Shown here in pieces: positions 12,001 to 23,100 of a stretch of 64,000 bases of DNA (position 1 is the stretch's first letter; the number at the start of each line of letters is the position of its first letter). A program made the position numbers and the translations under genes. The stretch is from Glandiceps talaboti (Eukaryota > Hemichordata > Enteropneusta > Spengelidae), in the NCBI RefSeq assembly GCF_964340395.1, contig NC_135555.1, forward strand, positions 4,359,501-4,423,500, given 5' to 3'. Under the pieces are notes generated by a model. The model did not search any database. It was not told the origin of the DNA and saw only the letters and a list, made by a program, of their open reading frames with translations.

Positions 12001-14736
12001 TTTCAGGTCTGAGTAATGACTTTGTTCATTTAATAAAAATTGCATTTTGAATTTTTGTTTATTTTGTACATATAGGTGAAGAACACTACAATTGTATATC
12101 AGCAATGCAGAAGTCAATCCGAGGCTCAGATCCTAATGCAGCATTGTACTGGGTGACCAGAATGATAGCTGGGGGTGAAGATCCATTGTATATTGCTAGA
12201 CGACTTGTTAGAACGGCTAGTGAAGATATTGGTAAGTGTACTAAGATGCTATCATGCAGCTAGGTAGTGGGTGATCAGAATGGTGATGGGGGGGGGGGAG
12301 AGGGGGGTAGGGGTGAAGATCTATTGTATATTATAAGCTAGATGACTTGTTAGAACAGCTAGTAATGATATTGGTATGGCAATGATAGGTAGATACTGTA
12401 TCATGCAGCATTGTACTGTATGACCAGAATGGGGGGTGGGGGGGTGAAGATTCACTTCATATTGCTAGCCAACTTGTTAGTCCAGTTAGTAATGATATTG
12501 ATATTAGTAAGGGTAGACACTGATGAAACAGCATTTGGGGGGGGGATCAATTGTAACACAGCTAGACAACTTGTTAGAACATTAGAACAACTAGTGAAGA
12601 TCTTGGTATGGGCAGATACAGCTATTTTATGATAGTCGTATATTCGGACAAGAAATAGCTCCAAATCAAGACCTCGAGTAGAAGATATGATTATCTGATA
12701 TGTGTGTACATGTGAAAATTCACAAAATACTGATAGTTGACTCACCAGTTCTAATTTATATATTGGCCATTGTCAATGGCTTCAGTGGTTCACTCTGTCA
12801 ATTGTCTTCATAATACTTGATAATTACTGTCATTCCTTTGCAGTGTAGAGAGGGTTTTGATTTTAATTAATTAATTAATTAATCAAAATTGATTAATCAA
12901 TTAATTAATTGAAAAAATAACATTCATAATCAAGAAAACAACCTGTTTTTACATGTTGTTTACCCAGGAGACAGCTATCCACAATTTGTGACAATTCTCA
13001 CAGGCCATGCCAAATATATTACATTGCATTGTAAAGGGGAGGTAGTTAAAAGAGGTGATGATACGTACTATGACTTGAAATCTTCACAAGTGAAGGTGAT
13101 ATCCCTATTCTGAATATGTTACAATTCTCACAGGCTATCCTAAATATATTACATTGCATTGTAAAGGGGAGGTAGTTGAAAGAGGTGACAATACGTACTA
13201 TGACTTGAAATCTTCACAAGTGAAGGTGATACCCCTATTCTCAATATGTTACAATTCTCACAGGCTATCCTAAATATATTACATTGCATTGTAAAGGGAA
13301 GGTAGTTGAAAGAGCAATACGTACTATGACTTGAAATCTTCACAAGTGAAGGTGATACCCCTATTCTCAATATGTTACAATTCTCACAGGCTATCCTAAA
13401 TATATTACATTGCATTGTAAAGGGAAGGTAGTTGAAAGAGGTGATGATACATACTATGACTTGAAATCTCCACAAGTGAAGGTGATACCCCTATTCTCAA
13501 CTTTGTTTCAGGTTTAGGTGACCCACAAGCTTTAAGTATTGCAGTGTCTGCTTACCAGGCATGTCATTGTGTTGGTATGCCAGAATGTGATGTAAGTGTG
13601 TCATTTCAACAATTCTTTCACCAAGTATTTACATGATACCTCCACAAATAAATATCAACATACCCCATACATATAGGCTATAGCCATACATAAGAACCCA
13701 TGTACCAAATACACACAAGTGGTAGACTTCAAATACAGAATGCAGAATTTATCCACAACTCACATTTGTGGTACCATTTGAACACTTTAATACTTGGCAT
13801 ATCAACTTGACACAGAAATTTGACACTAAAAACCTATGTAGTAGCCAATATTTTATCCATTATTCCTGAATATGTGCCCACTAACCATAGACAGCATTCT
13901 TGGTTGTAGGTCAAAATGATAAACAATGGACTGTCTTATAAATCACCACATAGTAAGGGATAGGGGAACATCACGTTTTGGTGCTACAACAAGAAATTAC
14001 ATTCATTGATGGCATGTCAAATTGGCTTACATAACAATCTGTTCCTTAATTTCACTTGTGGATATGATTAACTTCTACCAGTTTTTTCATCAGTCAGCTT
14101 AGAAATATTTATGGCATAAAGGTGGCTATCATTGTCTCTTTTTATTTATTTAATTATTTATTTATTTATATTTCAAAATGTTATACTCGTCCTTGGAAGG
14201 TAAAATCATACCATAAGAAGGACGAGTCTACATTTATGTAAATGGCCATTTCTTAAAATAGTTTCGAAGTACATTATGGTCAGCTACGAAATCTTCTATT
14301 TTGTGTTTTGTATAGATGAAATTTGTCAAATGATTTGTTATTTACATACACCGTAGTATCATGTCCCTTGTCTTGAGTTCTGCAGAGTAAAAGGTACAGG
14401 ATTATAATGTATAAATATTGCACAATACAATCAAAACAGAATTTGAGATTGCATAATATGATATTCCAGTGATATGATTTCTGCTGACAGGTATTCCTTG
14501 CACAGTGTGCTGTGTACTTAGCCAGGGCACCCAAGTCTCAAGAAGTGTACAGAGCTCTGGAGAAAGCTAAATCATCCATTCAAGACCATGAAGGACCTTT
14601 ACCAAGTGTACCGTTACATTTACGAAATGCTCCAACTAGACTTATGAAAAATTTAGGTTATGGAAAGGGATATAACCCCAGGAAACAATTAGTGTATATG
14701 CCGGAAGGTATGGAGGATGTAGATTTCTTCAGTTGA
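9005..14736 (+). CDS. WRNIP1: WRNIP1, AAA+ ATPase with UBZ ubiquitin-binding finger
   Basis: Seven exons: 9005-9658, 10165-10365, 10750-10985, 11302-11579, 12076-12231, 13512-13591, 14491-14736. GT-AG boundaries and phases agree, giving 616 aa (human 665). The ATG at 9005 has a good context (aaaaatgg). The UBZ4 finger is C11-x2-C14, H26, C30. A disordered linker runs to about residue 170. The AAA+ core has Walker A GPPGCGK (212-218, the exon ending exactly at the Lys), Walker B LFIDEIH with D275/E276, sensor-1 GATTEN (301-306) and the arginine-finger region SRCR (317-320). The C-terminal clamp-loader-like domain ends [13 protein letters not shown]...[13 protein letters not shown]1/Mgs1 protects stalled replication forks and interacts with WRN, polymerase delta and ubiquitinated PCNA. 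It is longer than bacterial RarA because of the N-terminal finger and linker. Intron 5 contains a minisatellite. Confidence 0.97.
9853..9895. repeat. Perfect 20-bp-arm palindrome flanked by a 7-bp direct repeat
   Basis: Arms 9853-9872 and 9876-9895 are perfect inverted copies around a 3-nt loop (tat). The unit is flanked directly by ataaaac at 9846-9852 and again at 9896-9902, which looks like a target-site duplication. It lies in WRNIP1 intron 1. Confidence 0.9.
12270..12610. repeat. Degenerate partial duplications of WRNIP1 exon 5 and its donor region
   Basis: Downstream of exon 12076-12231, phrases of the exon recur in decayed form: gtgatcagaatgg...gggggtgaagatctattgtatatta...gatgacttgttagaaca (about 12269-12357), then tgaccagaatgggggg...gaagattcacttcatattgctagccaacttgttag (12420-12480), then agctagacaacttgttagaac (12560-12580). 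They hold G-runs and stops, so they are non-coding relics of exon-5 tandem duplication inside intron 5. Confidence 0.75.
12991..13500. repeat. 130-bp minisatellite, about 4 copies, in WRNIP1 intron 5
   Basis: Units begin at 12991, 13121, 13251 and 13377, each with acaattctcacagg. Periods are 130, 130 and 126 bp; the third unit lacks 4 bases near 13313. Copies are nearly identical, so the amplification is recent. The array ends about 10 bp before the real acceptor of exon 13512-13591. Each unit carries its own ttctcacag|g, which resembles a splice acceptor. Minus-strand frames across it are repeat artefacts. Confidence 0.95.
13952..14029. repeat. Dispersed repeat copy, family shared with 4649-4726
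   Basis: Begins agtaagggataggggaac and ends ggcatgtcaaattggctta. It matches the TTC5 intron copy in the same orientation. Located in WRNIP1 intron 6. Confidence 0.7.
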
Positions 14737-14751
14737 ACTATTTGACGATGG

Positions 14752-15230
14752 ATTTGCATAGTGATATGCTAATTTGCATAGCATAGGGATGTGCTAATTT
14801 GTGTAGCATAGGGATGTGCTCATTTGCATACTGGTAATGAGATTCTTATTTTTAAAGAAGTCCAATGACTCAGACCCAGCTTCATGACACCAGTGTCTAT
14901 TATGATAATGCAGATAGAAAATTGAAGTACCCACAGAAAATAACACAGTGCTAATGGCATTAGAGCGCAACTGTATTTAGCTGTTGCTATGGGCATGGTC
15001 TTGTTGCTAGGCATATTTGAATATTTTTGGAATCTTAAATTGCCTGCCCTTCCCAATTTTCATCTTTGCAATATAAACCATCATTTAACTGTTGCTATGG
15101 ATGTGGTCTTGTTGCTAGGCATATTTGCATTCATATTTTGAATATGTATTCACTTACCCATCCCTGCTATCTTTGTAATATGCATCATTTCACTGTTGCT
15201 AAGGGCATGGTCATGGTTGCTAGGGCCAAT
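14752..15230. repeat. Two short repeat families: (1) gatgtgctaatttgcata and (2) ctgttgctatgggcatggtc
   Basis: Family 1: three diverged units of about 26-28 bp at 14752-14830 (tttgcatagcatagggatgtgc). Family 2: three interspersed units at about 14981-15020, 15089-15130 and 15193-15230, each with ctgttgctatgg...tggtc followed by ttgttgctagg. They are separated by 60-110 bp of less similar sequence. They look like parts of a decayed dispersed repeat. No protein is encoded. Confidence 0.8.
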
Positions 15231-15758
15231 TGTGTCATAATGTTTTCAACAATAACTGCACATTTCCAGAGATATCCACACCAAATTTCAACCCCATTCA
15301 AGTTTTTGACCAAAATTGGCATTTTAAGACCTGATTTGCATACGGCTAATCAGATGGAATCATCATGTTGTGAATACAATTTCATCTACACATGCCCAGA
15401 TCAGATGCATCCCCATTAAATTTCAGTCCAATCTACATGGTAGTTTTGGAATAATTGATTTTTAGTTAGTTATAAGGACAAGTTTGATACCTGGTTACAG
15501 TGGCAAGAGGTACATCACCTAGCCACTCAATTACTAACAACTCTCAATGTATTATTGTACTATTAATGGGTACATGAATAGAGACAACTCACTGTATAAT
15601 GGAATACAATATGTTACTTGGATCCAGTGAGCATTACTTTGCATATTTCACTTGGAAGTAAACTTGCTCAAATCTCTGGACTTTTTTCATTATTTTGAAT
15701 AAAATATTTTTTTTTGTAAAAACACGACTGTGCTCTATTTTTTGTGAAATGATAACCC

Positions 15759-15847
15759 GAGTGAGTGAGTGAGTGGGTGGGTGGGTGGGTGAGTGAGTGA
15801 GTGAGTGAGTGGGTGGGCTAGTGAGTGAGTGAGTGAGCGAGTGAGTG
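15759..15847. repeat. (GTGA)n/(GTGG)n microsatellite
   Basis: Tetranucleotide tract with alternating GTGA and GTGG blocks and a few interruptions. Confidence 0.95.
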
Positions 15848-17163
15848 CAAAAAGTCAGGTAAATATGTAGGGACTTTTGGTGACTACTAGTAACATGATA
15901 GAATTCCTTGTATGTCATTTGAGTAATCTTGAAGTGACAGACTAATTACATCTGAGACGACTGTTTTACCACACTTGGATAAAACCATTTGTTGCAAATC
16001 ACAGCTTTTAAAATATATAGAAATATAAGGTTGCACACAAAATTTTTTAGGGAATCAAATTCATAAAAATCTTGACCTGAAAGCCAACTAAGAATGATGC
16101 TTTCAAGGCTAAACATTACTACTAGGTTTTCAGTGCATATCCCACCCAAGCTATGAGACCTCCTCCAGCTGTGATATCTACAAGGAGTTTTAGCTGATAC
16201 AGATACACTATATTTTGTACTCAAAACTTAGGATTCACATACTGAAATAATTGACAAATTGAAACTCTGCTGTCATCTATGTTCCATATGGTATCATCCT
16301 GAAGGAACAGGATTTAGTTTCAATAGAGTGGAGTTACTTGAATAAAGCTTCTCACTTTTGGGGTTTGAGTAGTTTTCAAGATATTTCTTCAGTTGAAACA
16401 GAATGTATTCTCATGCATAGTAAAATAATAAAACAAATCCTTATTGATCAATGGTCAAGAATCAATACATTAGTGCCAACATTATTACACATCATTTCTG
16501 GGGAAGAAAGATAAAATGACTACATATTAGATTTATGTATATACAGATGACTTATTTATTGATAACAACACTCTCATATAATTAAGATCCAACAAATAAA
16601 TCAACATCACTGACTGAGGTTCAGTTCTTTCATGAAATCAATCGCTTTCATCATATTGTAAATCAGGTTGTGTTTCTAGTTCTATGCTAGCTATGGACGG
16701 GTTGCAATCTTAGAAATGTCGCAAGAAAGGCTTAATCAACGTATTACACAACTGTCAAGCACAAATCTCTGTGTTTTTAAAATATATTATTTCCAATACG
16801 ATTACTTGACTACATTTTTTTTCAAAAAAATAAAATTATCACAAGTAGATTTTGCATTAAGCAGAAAGCCCAAAATATTTTGATTAGTAATTATGGACTG
16901 TATTAAATATGTATTTACATTCAGATACACAAATATTAATAAGGTCTTGCTATGAAAAGGAAAAACATGTACCGATTTTTTTTTTACTAAAGCAGTACCT
17001 TCTATTAAACAGTGAAACATGTACATAACATCAATGAATACGGGATACATACAACTCAACTTGTTTAAACTTTGGCATAACACATAAAATGGAGTGAACT
17101 TTGATACTTAATGATTACTTGAAATATACTTGTAGGTTGTACTCAGATATTCTGACAATATGA

Positions 17164-17423
17164 CAGAATAGGGAACTTGCAAACCCGCCATGTTGAATGT
17201 TGCATCATGGGAAATGTGATAATAATTATACTCATCAATTAGCATTATAAACAATGTTGATACATTGTTTGTAACCACAAATAATCAATTCACAGTTACC
17301 CTGACCATTGTGGGAGGTTTATTTTATCGGTAGCGCCAGACTAGGTATTACGATAACCTCATGTAATCCCATAGTCCTTTGCATCTGAGCATGCTCAGTC
17401 TGGATTGCAAGTTCCCTATTCTG
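17164..17423. mobile_element. 260-bp MITE-like element with perfect 19-bp terminal inverted repeats
   Basis: cagaatagggaacttgcaa at 17164-17182 is the exact reverse complement of 17405-17423. The interior is non-coding and contains gttgcatcatgggaaatgtg and ctgagcatgctcag. A target-site duplication is not clear. A segment of the 4192-type MITE end lies just beyond (about 17485-17510). Confidence 0.75.
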
Positions 17424-17484
17424 ATGTAAGCAGACAATCTTACATGGAAACCTATCTGGTTAAAACGAATTCTGTTTGAGGATG

Positions 17485-17510
17485 GAATGACACGGCGTAT
17501 CTTACAGTCT
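17485..17510 (-). mobile_element. Solo end of the 4192-4317 MITE family
   Basis: gaatgacacggcgtatctta then cagtct corresponds, in reverse complement, to the left terminal repeat of the element at 4192-4317 with a few changes. No partner end was found close by, so this is probably a truncated copy. Confidence 0.55.
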
Positions 17511-19629
17511 ATGTCTGCAGTATAACAAATGCCATATAATAGTAAAGCGAAGCATAGACTGTACTTGTGTTGTATGTTACGGGCTATATGGTATACTGAA
17601 ACTTTGGTAAACTGGACCCTTGTTACACTGAACAGTACCGTAAACCAAGTAATATTACACATTTGTCTGCGTCTTGTCAATATATGCCTTGAAAACATTC
17701 TAATTTTTGGCTGGAATTTCACTGAGAAGGTATAAATGAATATTAAGATGCAGATACGTTGAAAGTATCTAACTATCAAAAAATAATAACTTGTCTACCC
17801 AAGAAATACAATCTGCTTACCAAAACTTTCACCAGATATCTGTCCTGGCTTCGTCAATGTTTCCTGAAGTCATGACACATATGTGACTTCAGACAATTAT
17901 CCCAAATTTTTGGAAGTTGTAAAATCTCATCATGGTACATTGAGGGTTGTAAAGTCCATATATGAATCTCTCCTAAACCAGTCCGGTTCACAATACAGAA
18001 TTTTCACAATGTCTGAGTCAAATCAATGTACTGGATGGCCCTTACAATGTAAAAAGGTGCCTGGAGACCTCCGAAGATATACAGCTGGGCCTATGATTTT
18101 TTTCCCTTCACCAAAACCATACACAACTAAACAACAAAAGCTTTGGTAAGCTATTAGTAGTTCCTGGTGTAGAATGAAGTAAAATCTATGAATACAGACT
18201 GAACATTTACACATATAAGCTTTCTTCATTCTATTGATGTACCCTATATGCTAGCCACAAGAACCAATGATCCCCCAATTATGTACATTGCATATAAACT
18301 GTACTTTGAAAACAATATTAGAATGGATTGAACTAAACATGAAATGTTCTGAAAAAGTAAAGCTCAAGTTTGTTATGCCAAAACATATCTTTTAGGACTG
18401 CTGTTTCTTATAACTATTGGTTTGGGTTTAGGTGTGTTTAATCTTTGCGAAACCATACCAGGAAGACGAGAAAGTATCCCAAGCTTGAAAGAATAGGATT
18501 TACACACTTGAAATTGTTAAAATTCACTCTTCACCAAAATCATACACAAGTTACAACTAACCTGAATAAAATCTCAACTGCATGGAATATGTCCTAGTTA
18601 GTCTGTAGACTGTATGGTACATTTTGTGAGGGTGCCCTCAGACATTGGCTAATACCTTTCACTGCAGAGCAACACAATGTATCTTGTGGTCCAAGTACCA
18701 TACTATACATACAGATTCAACAATTTACAAGTTTGAAACTGCCAAGCCAATTTAAGTATATGCCAACGTAAGTACCACTATATAATAACCACAACACTAA
18801 GGTTGTCCCTGACTACCATATTTCATTGCCCCCATGTAAAACAGCAGACTACTATTTTGCTCGAAATGGCATCAGAAAAAGTTTGAATTGCGTGGAAATA
18901 TTTCTGAAATATGACACAAATTTGATATTTGAATAATCAAATACTATGTTTGGTATTATATGGTACATGTACCTGTAATTATGTTCAATAACAGTCAAAG
19001 ACCTGCAAACTGGGATAAAATACTGCACTGTGATATGTACTGATGTATTATAATTCACCAGTGATATAGCTTGAAAGATTTCTGAATAATGTATTCCGAA
19101 AACTCGGGTATGTACCATAATATGTTGTCTCCGAGAAAGTATAATTGCAGTGCTATTGACATAAACTCTGTAGTTCATGTATTAATTTATCAGTGCCTAA
19201 TATTGCAGTGTTACTAAACTAAACCACACAATTTAATTCTACAAAAATCAAAACAGTAATGATGATGAAAATAATACCTATATTCCTGAAATATACTGTA
19301 CTGGTAAACATACCAGATGTCCGCACCATATACATGTATAATGAAATCTACAACTGAATAATAAAAATTTGCATAGTATTGTACGGCAGAATGTTTACAT
19401 GGAATACCTAAAGGACGTATAATTAGAGGAAAAATGAACTTAAATATTCAAATTTGGAGGGAAGACTAAAGTACTACTCTTGGAGGGATTCGTGTCATTT
19501 AAAATGGGATAGCTAAATTTTGCATACATTCTTGTGATGCTCCTAAAAGTGGAAATTTGACAAAGTTGATTACTACTAGTATTGCAAACGTCACATGGTA
19601 CAGTGATTCACAGGTATAATACTACTGCA

Positions 19630-19784
19630 CCACTTGAGGGCAGCACTTATTGAGAATGTCTATTACTAAGGTGGCAACTAGATGGCAGCATTCATTTAAT
19701 AGATGTATGAAAGGTATATATATGTAACCACTAAGGACAGCATTTATTAAGGTCTATCACAAAGGTAGCCACTGGGGGGCAGCA
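19630..19784 (+). promoter_or_regulatory. Four diverged tandem units, each with a CTCF-like core motif
   Basis: Units of about 40-55 bp contain ccacttgagggcagca (19630-19645), caactagatggcagca (19675-19690), ccactaaggacagca (19728-19742) and ccactggggggcagca (19769-19784), followed by ttatt and ggtctattac. The last copy closely matches the bilaterian CTCF core (CCASYAGRKGGCAG-like). The others carry one to three changes. The array sits 320-470 bp downstream of the NEK11 stop codon. A chance repeat without CTCF binding is possible. Confidence 0.45.
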
Positions 19785-20101
19785 TTTATTAGGAAGGTCT
19801 ATTACAAGTTTAGTCACTACTGAAATGAAATTTAAAATGTCCATTCACATAAATTTTAATATCCGACTTTTTTTAAAAACTTTGTTCACTGTCATGATTC
19901 CCACAATCCATTTAGAAACCCCATACCAATATAACTATGCTGCCATTTCAACAATAAATTATTATACGACAATGTATAATTGCACTCCTCAGTGTAAGAC
20001 AACTTTAGTTGTATAATTGGAGAGAAAACATGTGAAATCACTGAACCATGTCAAGTTTGAAGTCAGAATAAAAGCTAGACTGAAATGACACATAACTAGC
20101 A

Positions 20102-23100
20102 TCACATATTAGCTTGGTACTCTAAAAACAATAACTGGTCAATTAAAAAGCAATCACTTGGGTTTTTCACAAACTTCTTCAAACCAGCCATGAGTTTTCC
20201 CTCATCAACTGATTGGTCACCTGCACCATCTCCAAATCTGGCCTGCTTCAAGTAATCGTATGCTTGTTTGAAGGATTTCTTACCAATCTTCCTCTCACCT
20301 TCACTGATAAATGAATTAAGGACAATTTAGGATATTCAAATATTTTAACTCATAGTTAGAATTGCAACATAAGTCTATCTTAATGCCAATACTACTTGTC
20401 TTCTTCAAAAATTTACTGGAGTCATGATGGGTGAATGGTTAGCGTGACTGGCTTGGAATCTACAGGTTGTAGGTTCGAGCCCTGTCGCTGCCTGCTGTTT
20501 GTTTCTGAGTGGCTAAAGTCCTTGGGCAAGATTTGAACCACGACTGTGCCTTAGTCAACCCAGCTGTATAATTGGGGACCTGGTAGGATGTAGGTTGCAA
20601 TGTGAAGGCTTTAATCCTATGCGCTGAAATGGCTGCAATGGATTGTATGCTCCCCGGGGAGTTGAGGAAGACTAAAGGGCCGTTGTGCCGTTCTGATCCG
20701 AGCCAGGGGTAATAATTGTAAAGCGCTTTGAGCACGGTGTGGGAAAGCGCTATATAAGAACCCAACATTATTATTATTAGGTTACTAATATATAACATAT
20801 ATATTGGGTTCTTGAATCTTGACATTTGCCACGGTGCATACTAACATTCCCAATCCCTTATGCTACTTGTCACTATTTCTTTGGGTCACAAAACAGACTA
20901 GGGTACACAACATATATATTGAACCCAGTGTTCTCAGTCTTGTCATGGTGGCTACTTTAACATCCCTAACTCTAATCATAGACCCTACACATGTAGAGTC
21001 TATGCTCTAATGTAGCTTGTATCCTTCACTTTGTTTGAGCCACAAGGGTACTCAACATTTCTACTGGGCCCAGTGTTCTCCGGTCTTTCACAGCTTTTAA
21101 TCACTGAAGTTCAGCATCCCAATTTGGAAGCTACTTCATTACTTGTATTATGTTTGTTTCTGCAATTCAAAGCAAATGATGATAAAAACTCCTATGGAAT
21201 CTTTGGGAAAATAGTACATGTTGATATAATTGAAATTATTGAAAATAATATAAATTTAATGTTCAAAGGATACGCTCTAAGATTCTTGATTTTGGTGAGT
21301 CTTACTGTTGGTGAGAAGATACCAACAGAATTATCTGCAAAAGTGTCTTGTGCTGTATGAAGAGAAAGACAAATAGTATCAGTTTACATAAATCTTTGAC
21401 ACCCTAGGCTTTAAGTGTACATCTTGGTCTAGCCCTCTTGCTTGTCACTGTTTCTTATATCCAAGACAGGTCATGTAGGGTCTCCTTCTATTTGCTAACC
21501 CATTCTTGTGTACGAACAGAATGGATATTAACAGGCATATGCAGGACAACTTTAAGACCTGACTCTATAGATCTCATACTATGGTACATGCAATGAGACA
21601 CATTATATAAATAAAACTACAGGTCATTTGACACTCTCTACAGCATTGTAAACCAGAATTTGAATATTCATCTGTCACACACCTGGACTAGTATGGTCTA
21701 GCGCTTGTTCCATGGCACCAATTAATGCATACACATCATCCTGTGGAAATGAGAAACGTAAGGATTAAAAGATCGGGACAAATGTTACAAACATTACACA
21801 TTATAATATGTAAATCTACATCGAAACATTCAGAGAAATTATACTGGCTTGATAAATCAAAGTGAGATACTTCTCCCTTTGGATTCTAAGTTGGACAAGT
21901 AGAATAGATTTGTATAGTTTTATTTCTGGTAATATTCTTTATTTCTTAATTAATCTTGTGGATGTATAATGTATGACTTACTTCCCCATCTGATCCTGAC
22001 TCAAAGTCTTCGTGTTGGGAATAAAATGTTTCTGCTGCATCTGCATCTTCTGGGATTTCTCGAAGTATTTCTTCAGGAATATGTACATCTCCTTGACCTT
22101 GTTCTGGTTGTTGAACTGATGGTGGTTTTTGAACTGATGGTGGTTTTTTAGCTGGTGTACTTTGTTTAGCTGGTGTACTTTGTTTAGCTGGTGTTGCCTG
22201 CTTTGCTGGTGTACTCTGTTTAGCTGCTGTCTGTTTTGTTGGTTGTTTTTTCACAGCTGGTTGTTGTGATTTTGTTTTTTGATTGGTGATTTTCTTTTGC
22301 TCTTTTTGTTGATGAGGTTGTTGTTGTTGTTGTGGTGGTTGGTTTCTGGATTTCATCCCCTTTACACCTGGTGGGACTGCATTCTCAATGTTGGGATCAT
22401 CCCAGTTGATTGGTTTTGTCATTGGTGTGATTGGACGGTCATCATAAGTACCGGTACCTAATCCAAATGGTGCTGAATTCAAAAAGAGAAATAAGTTAGT
22501 TGCCATTCTTTGCATCAATTTCTAATATATTAAGGTTTATATTACTGTAATACATAGTATTCAAAGCAACATTCATATAATGACAATTGCATTAACCCAA
22601 CTATAATATGTGTGTTGTCAGTTCCAGCACTTAATATAAATTGGAAATTGATCTAAATACCAAATCACAACTGACTGTCCTACAACATTCCTATCTTTAA
22701 ATATATGGTATATATATAAGAATAATTGTGAATAGTACATGTGAATGCATAGTTGTGTGTTTGTGTATTTATACACGTGTTGGGGAAGAGGGGTTATGTA
22801 TGTGTGTATGCATATATATATCTTTGTGTGTGTGTGTTGTGTGTGTGTGTGTGTGTTTTGTGGTGTGATGCGTGTGTGACCATATGCTGATAGCAGCACA
22901 CGCACGTTGTGTAGGTATAACAATTATTGTCTAAAGTATGGTATGTCTACAGAACATACCTAGCACATGTAACATATGCATGAATCAAGTCAAGATCTGG
23001 ATGATGTCTTGTATACCCCCTTTGATACACCACCATTTTGGTGATGATGATGTCTTGTATACCCCTTTGATACACCACCATTTTGGCAATGTGATTAACA

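Larger units (their letters stand above)
14737..20101. other. Convergent intergenic region between WRNIP1 and NEK11
   Basis: Both flanking genes end here. I see no frame with splice sites or similarity to a known protein. It holds small tandem and dispersed repeats (14752-15230), a GTGA microsatellite (15759-15847), a 260-bp inverted-repeat element (17164-17423) and a CTCF-like motif array (19630-19784). An AATAAA at 15698-15703 is a distant candidate signal for WRNIP1. TTTATT on the plus strand at 19743-19748 is a candidate AATAAA for NEK11 on the minus strand. Confidence 0.6.

Noticed and set aside
13149-13475. 108-residue minus-strand frame with internal repeats
   Set aside because: It reads the 130-bp minisatellite of WRNIP1 intron 5 backwards; the repeat has no coding signature.
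20424-20500. Possible tRNA gene
   Set aside because: A and B boxes are present, but no complete cloverleaf or acceptor stem closes and it continues into a SINE body with an ATT tail.
20460-20825. 121-residue minus-strand frame
   Set aside because: It lies almost entirely in the SINE, antisense to its tRNA-like head.
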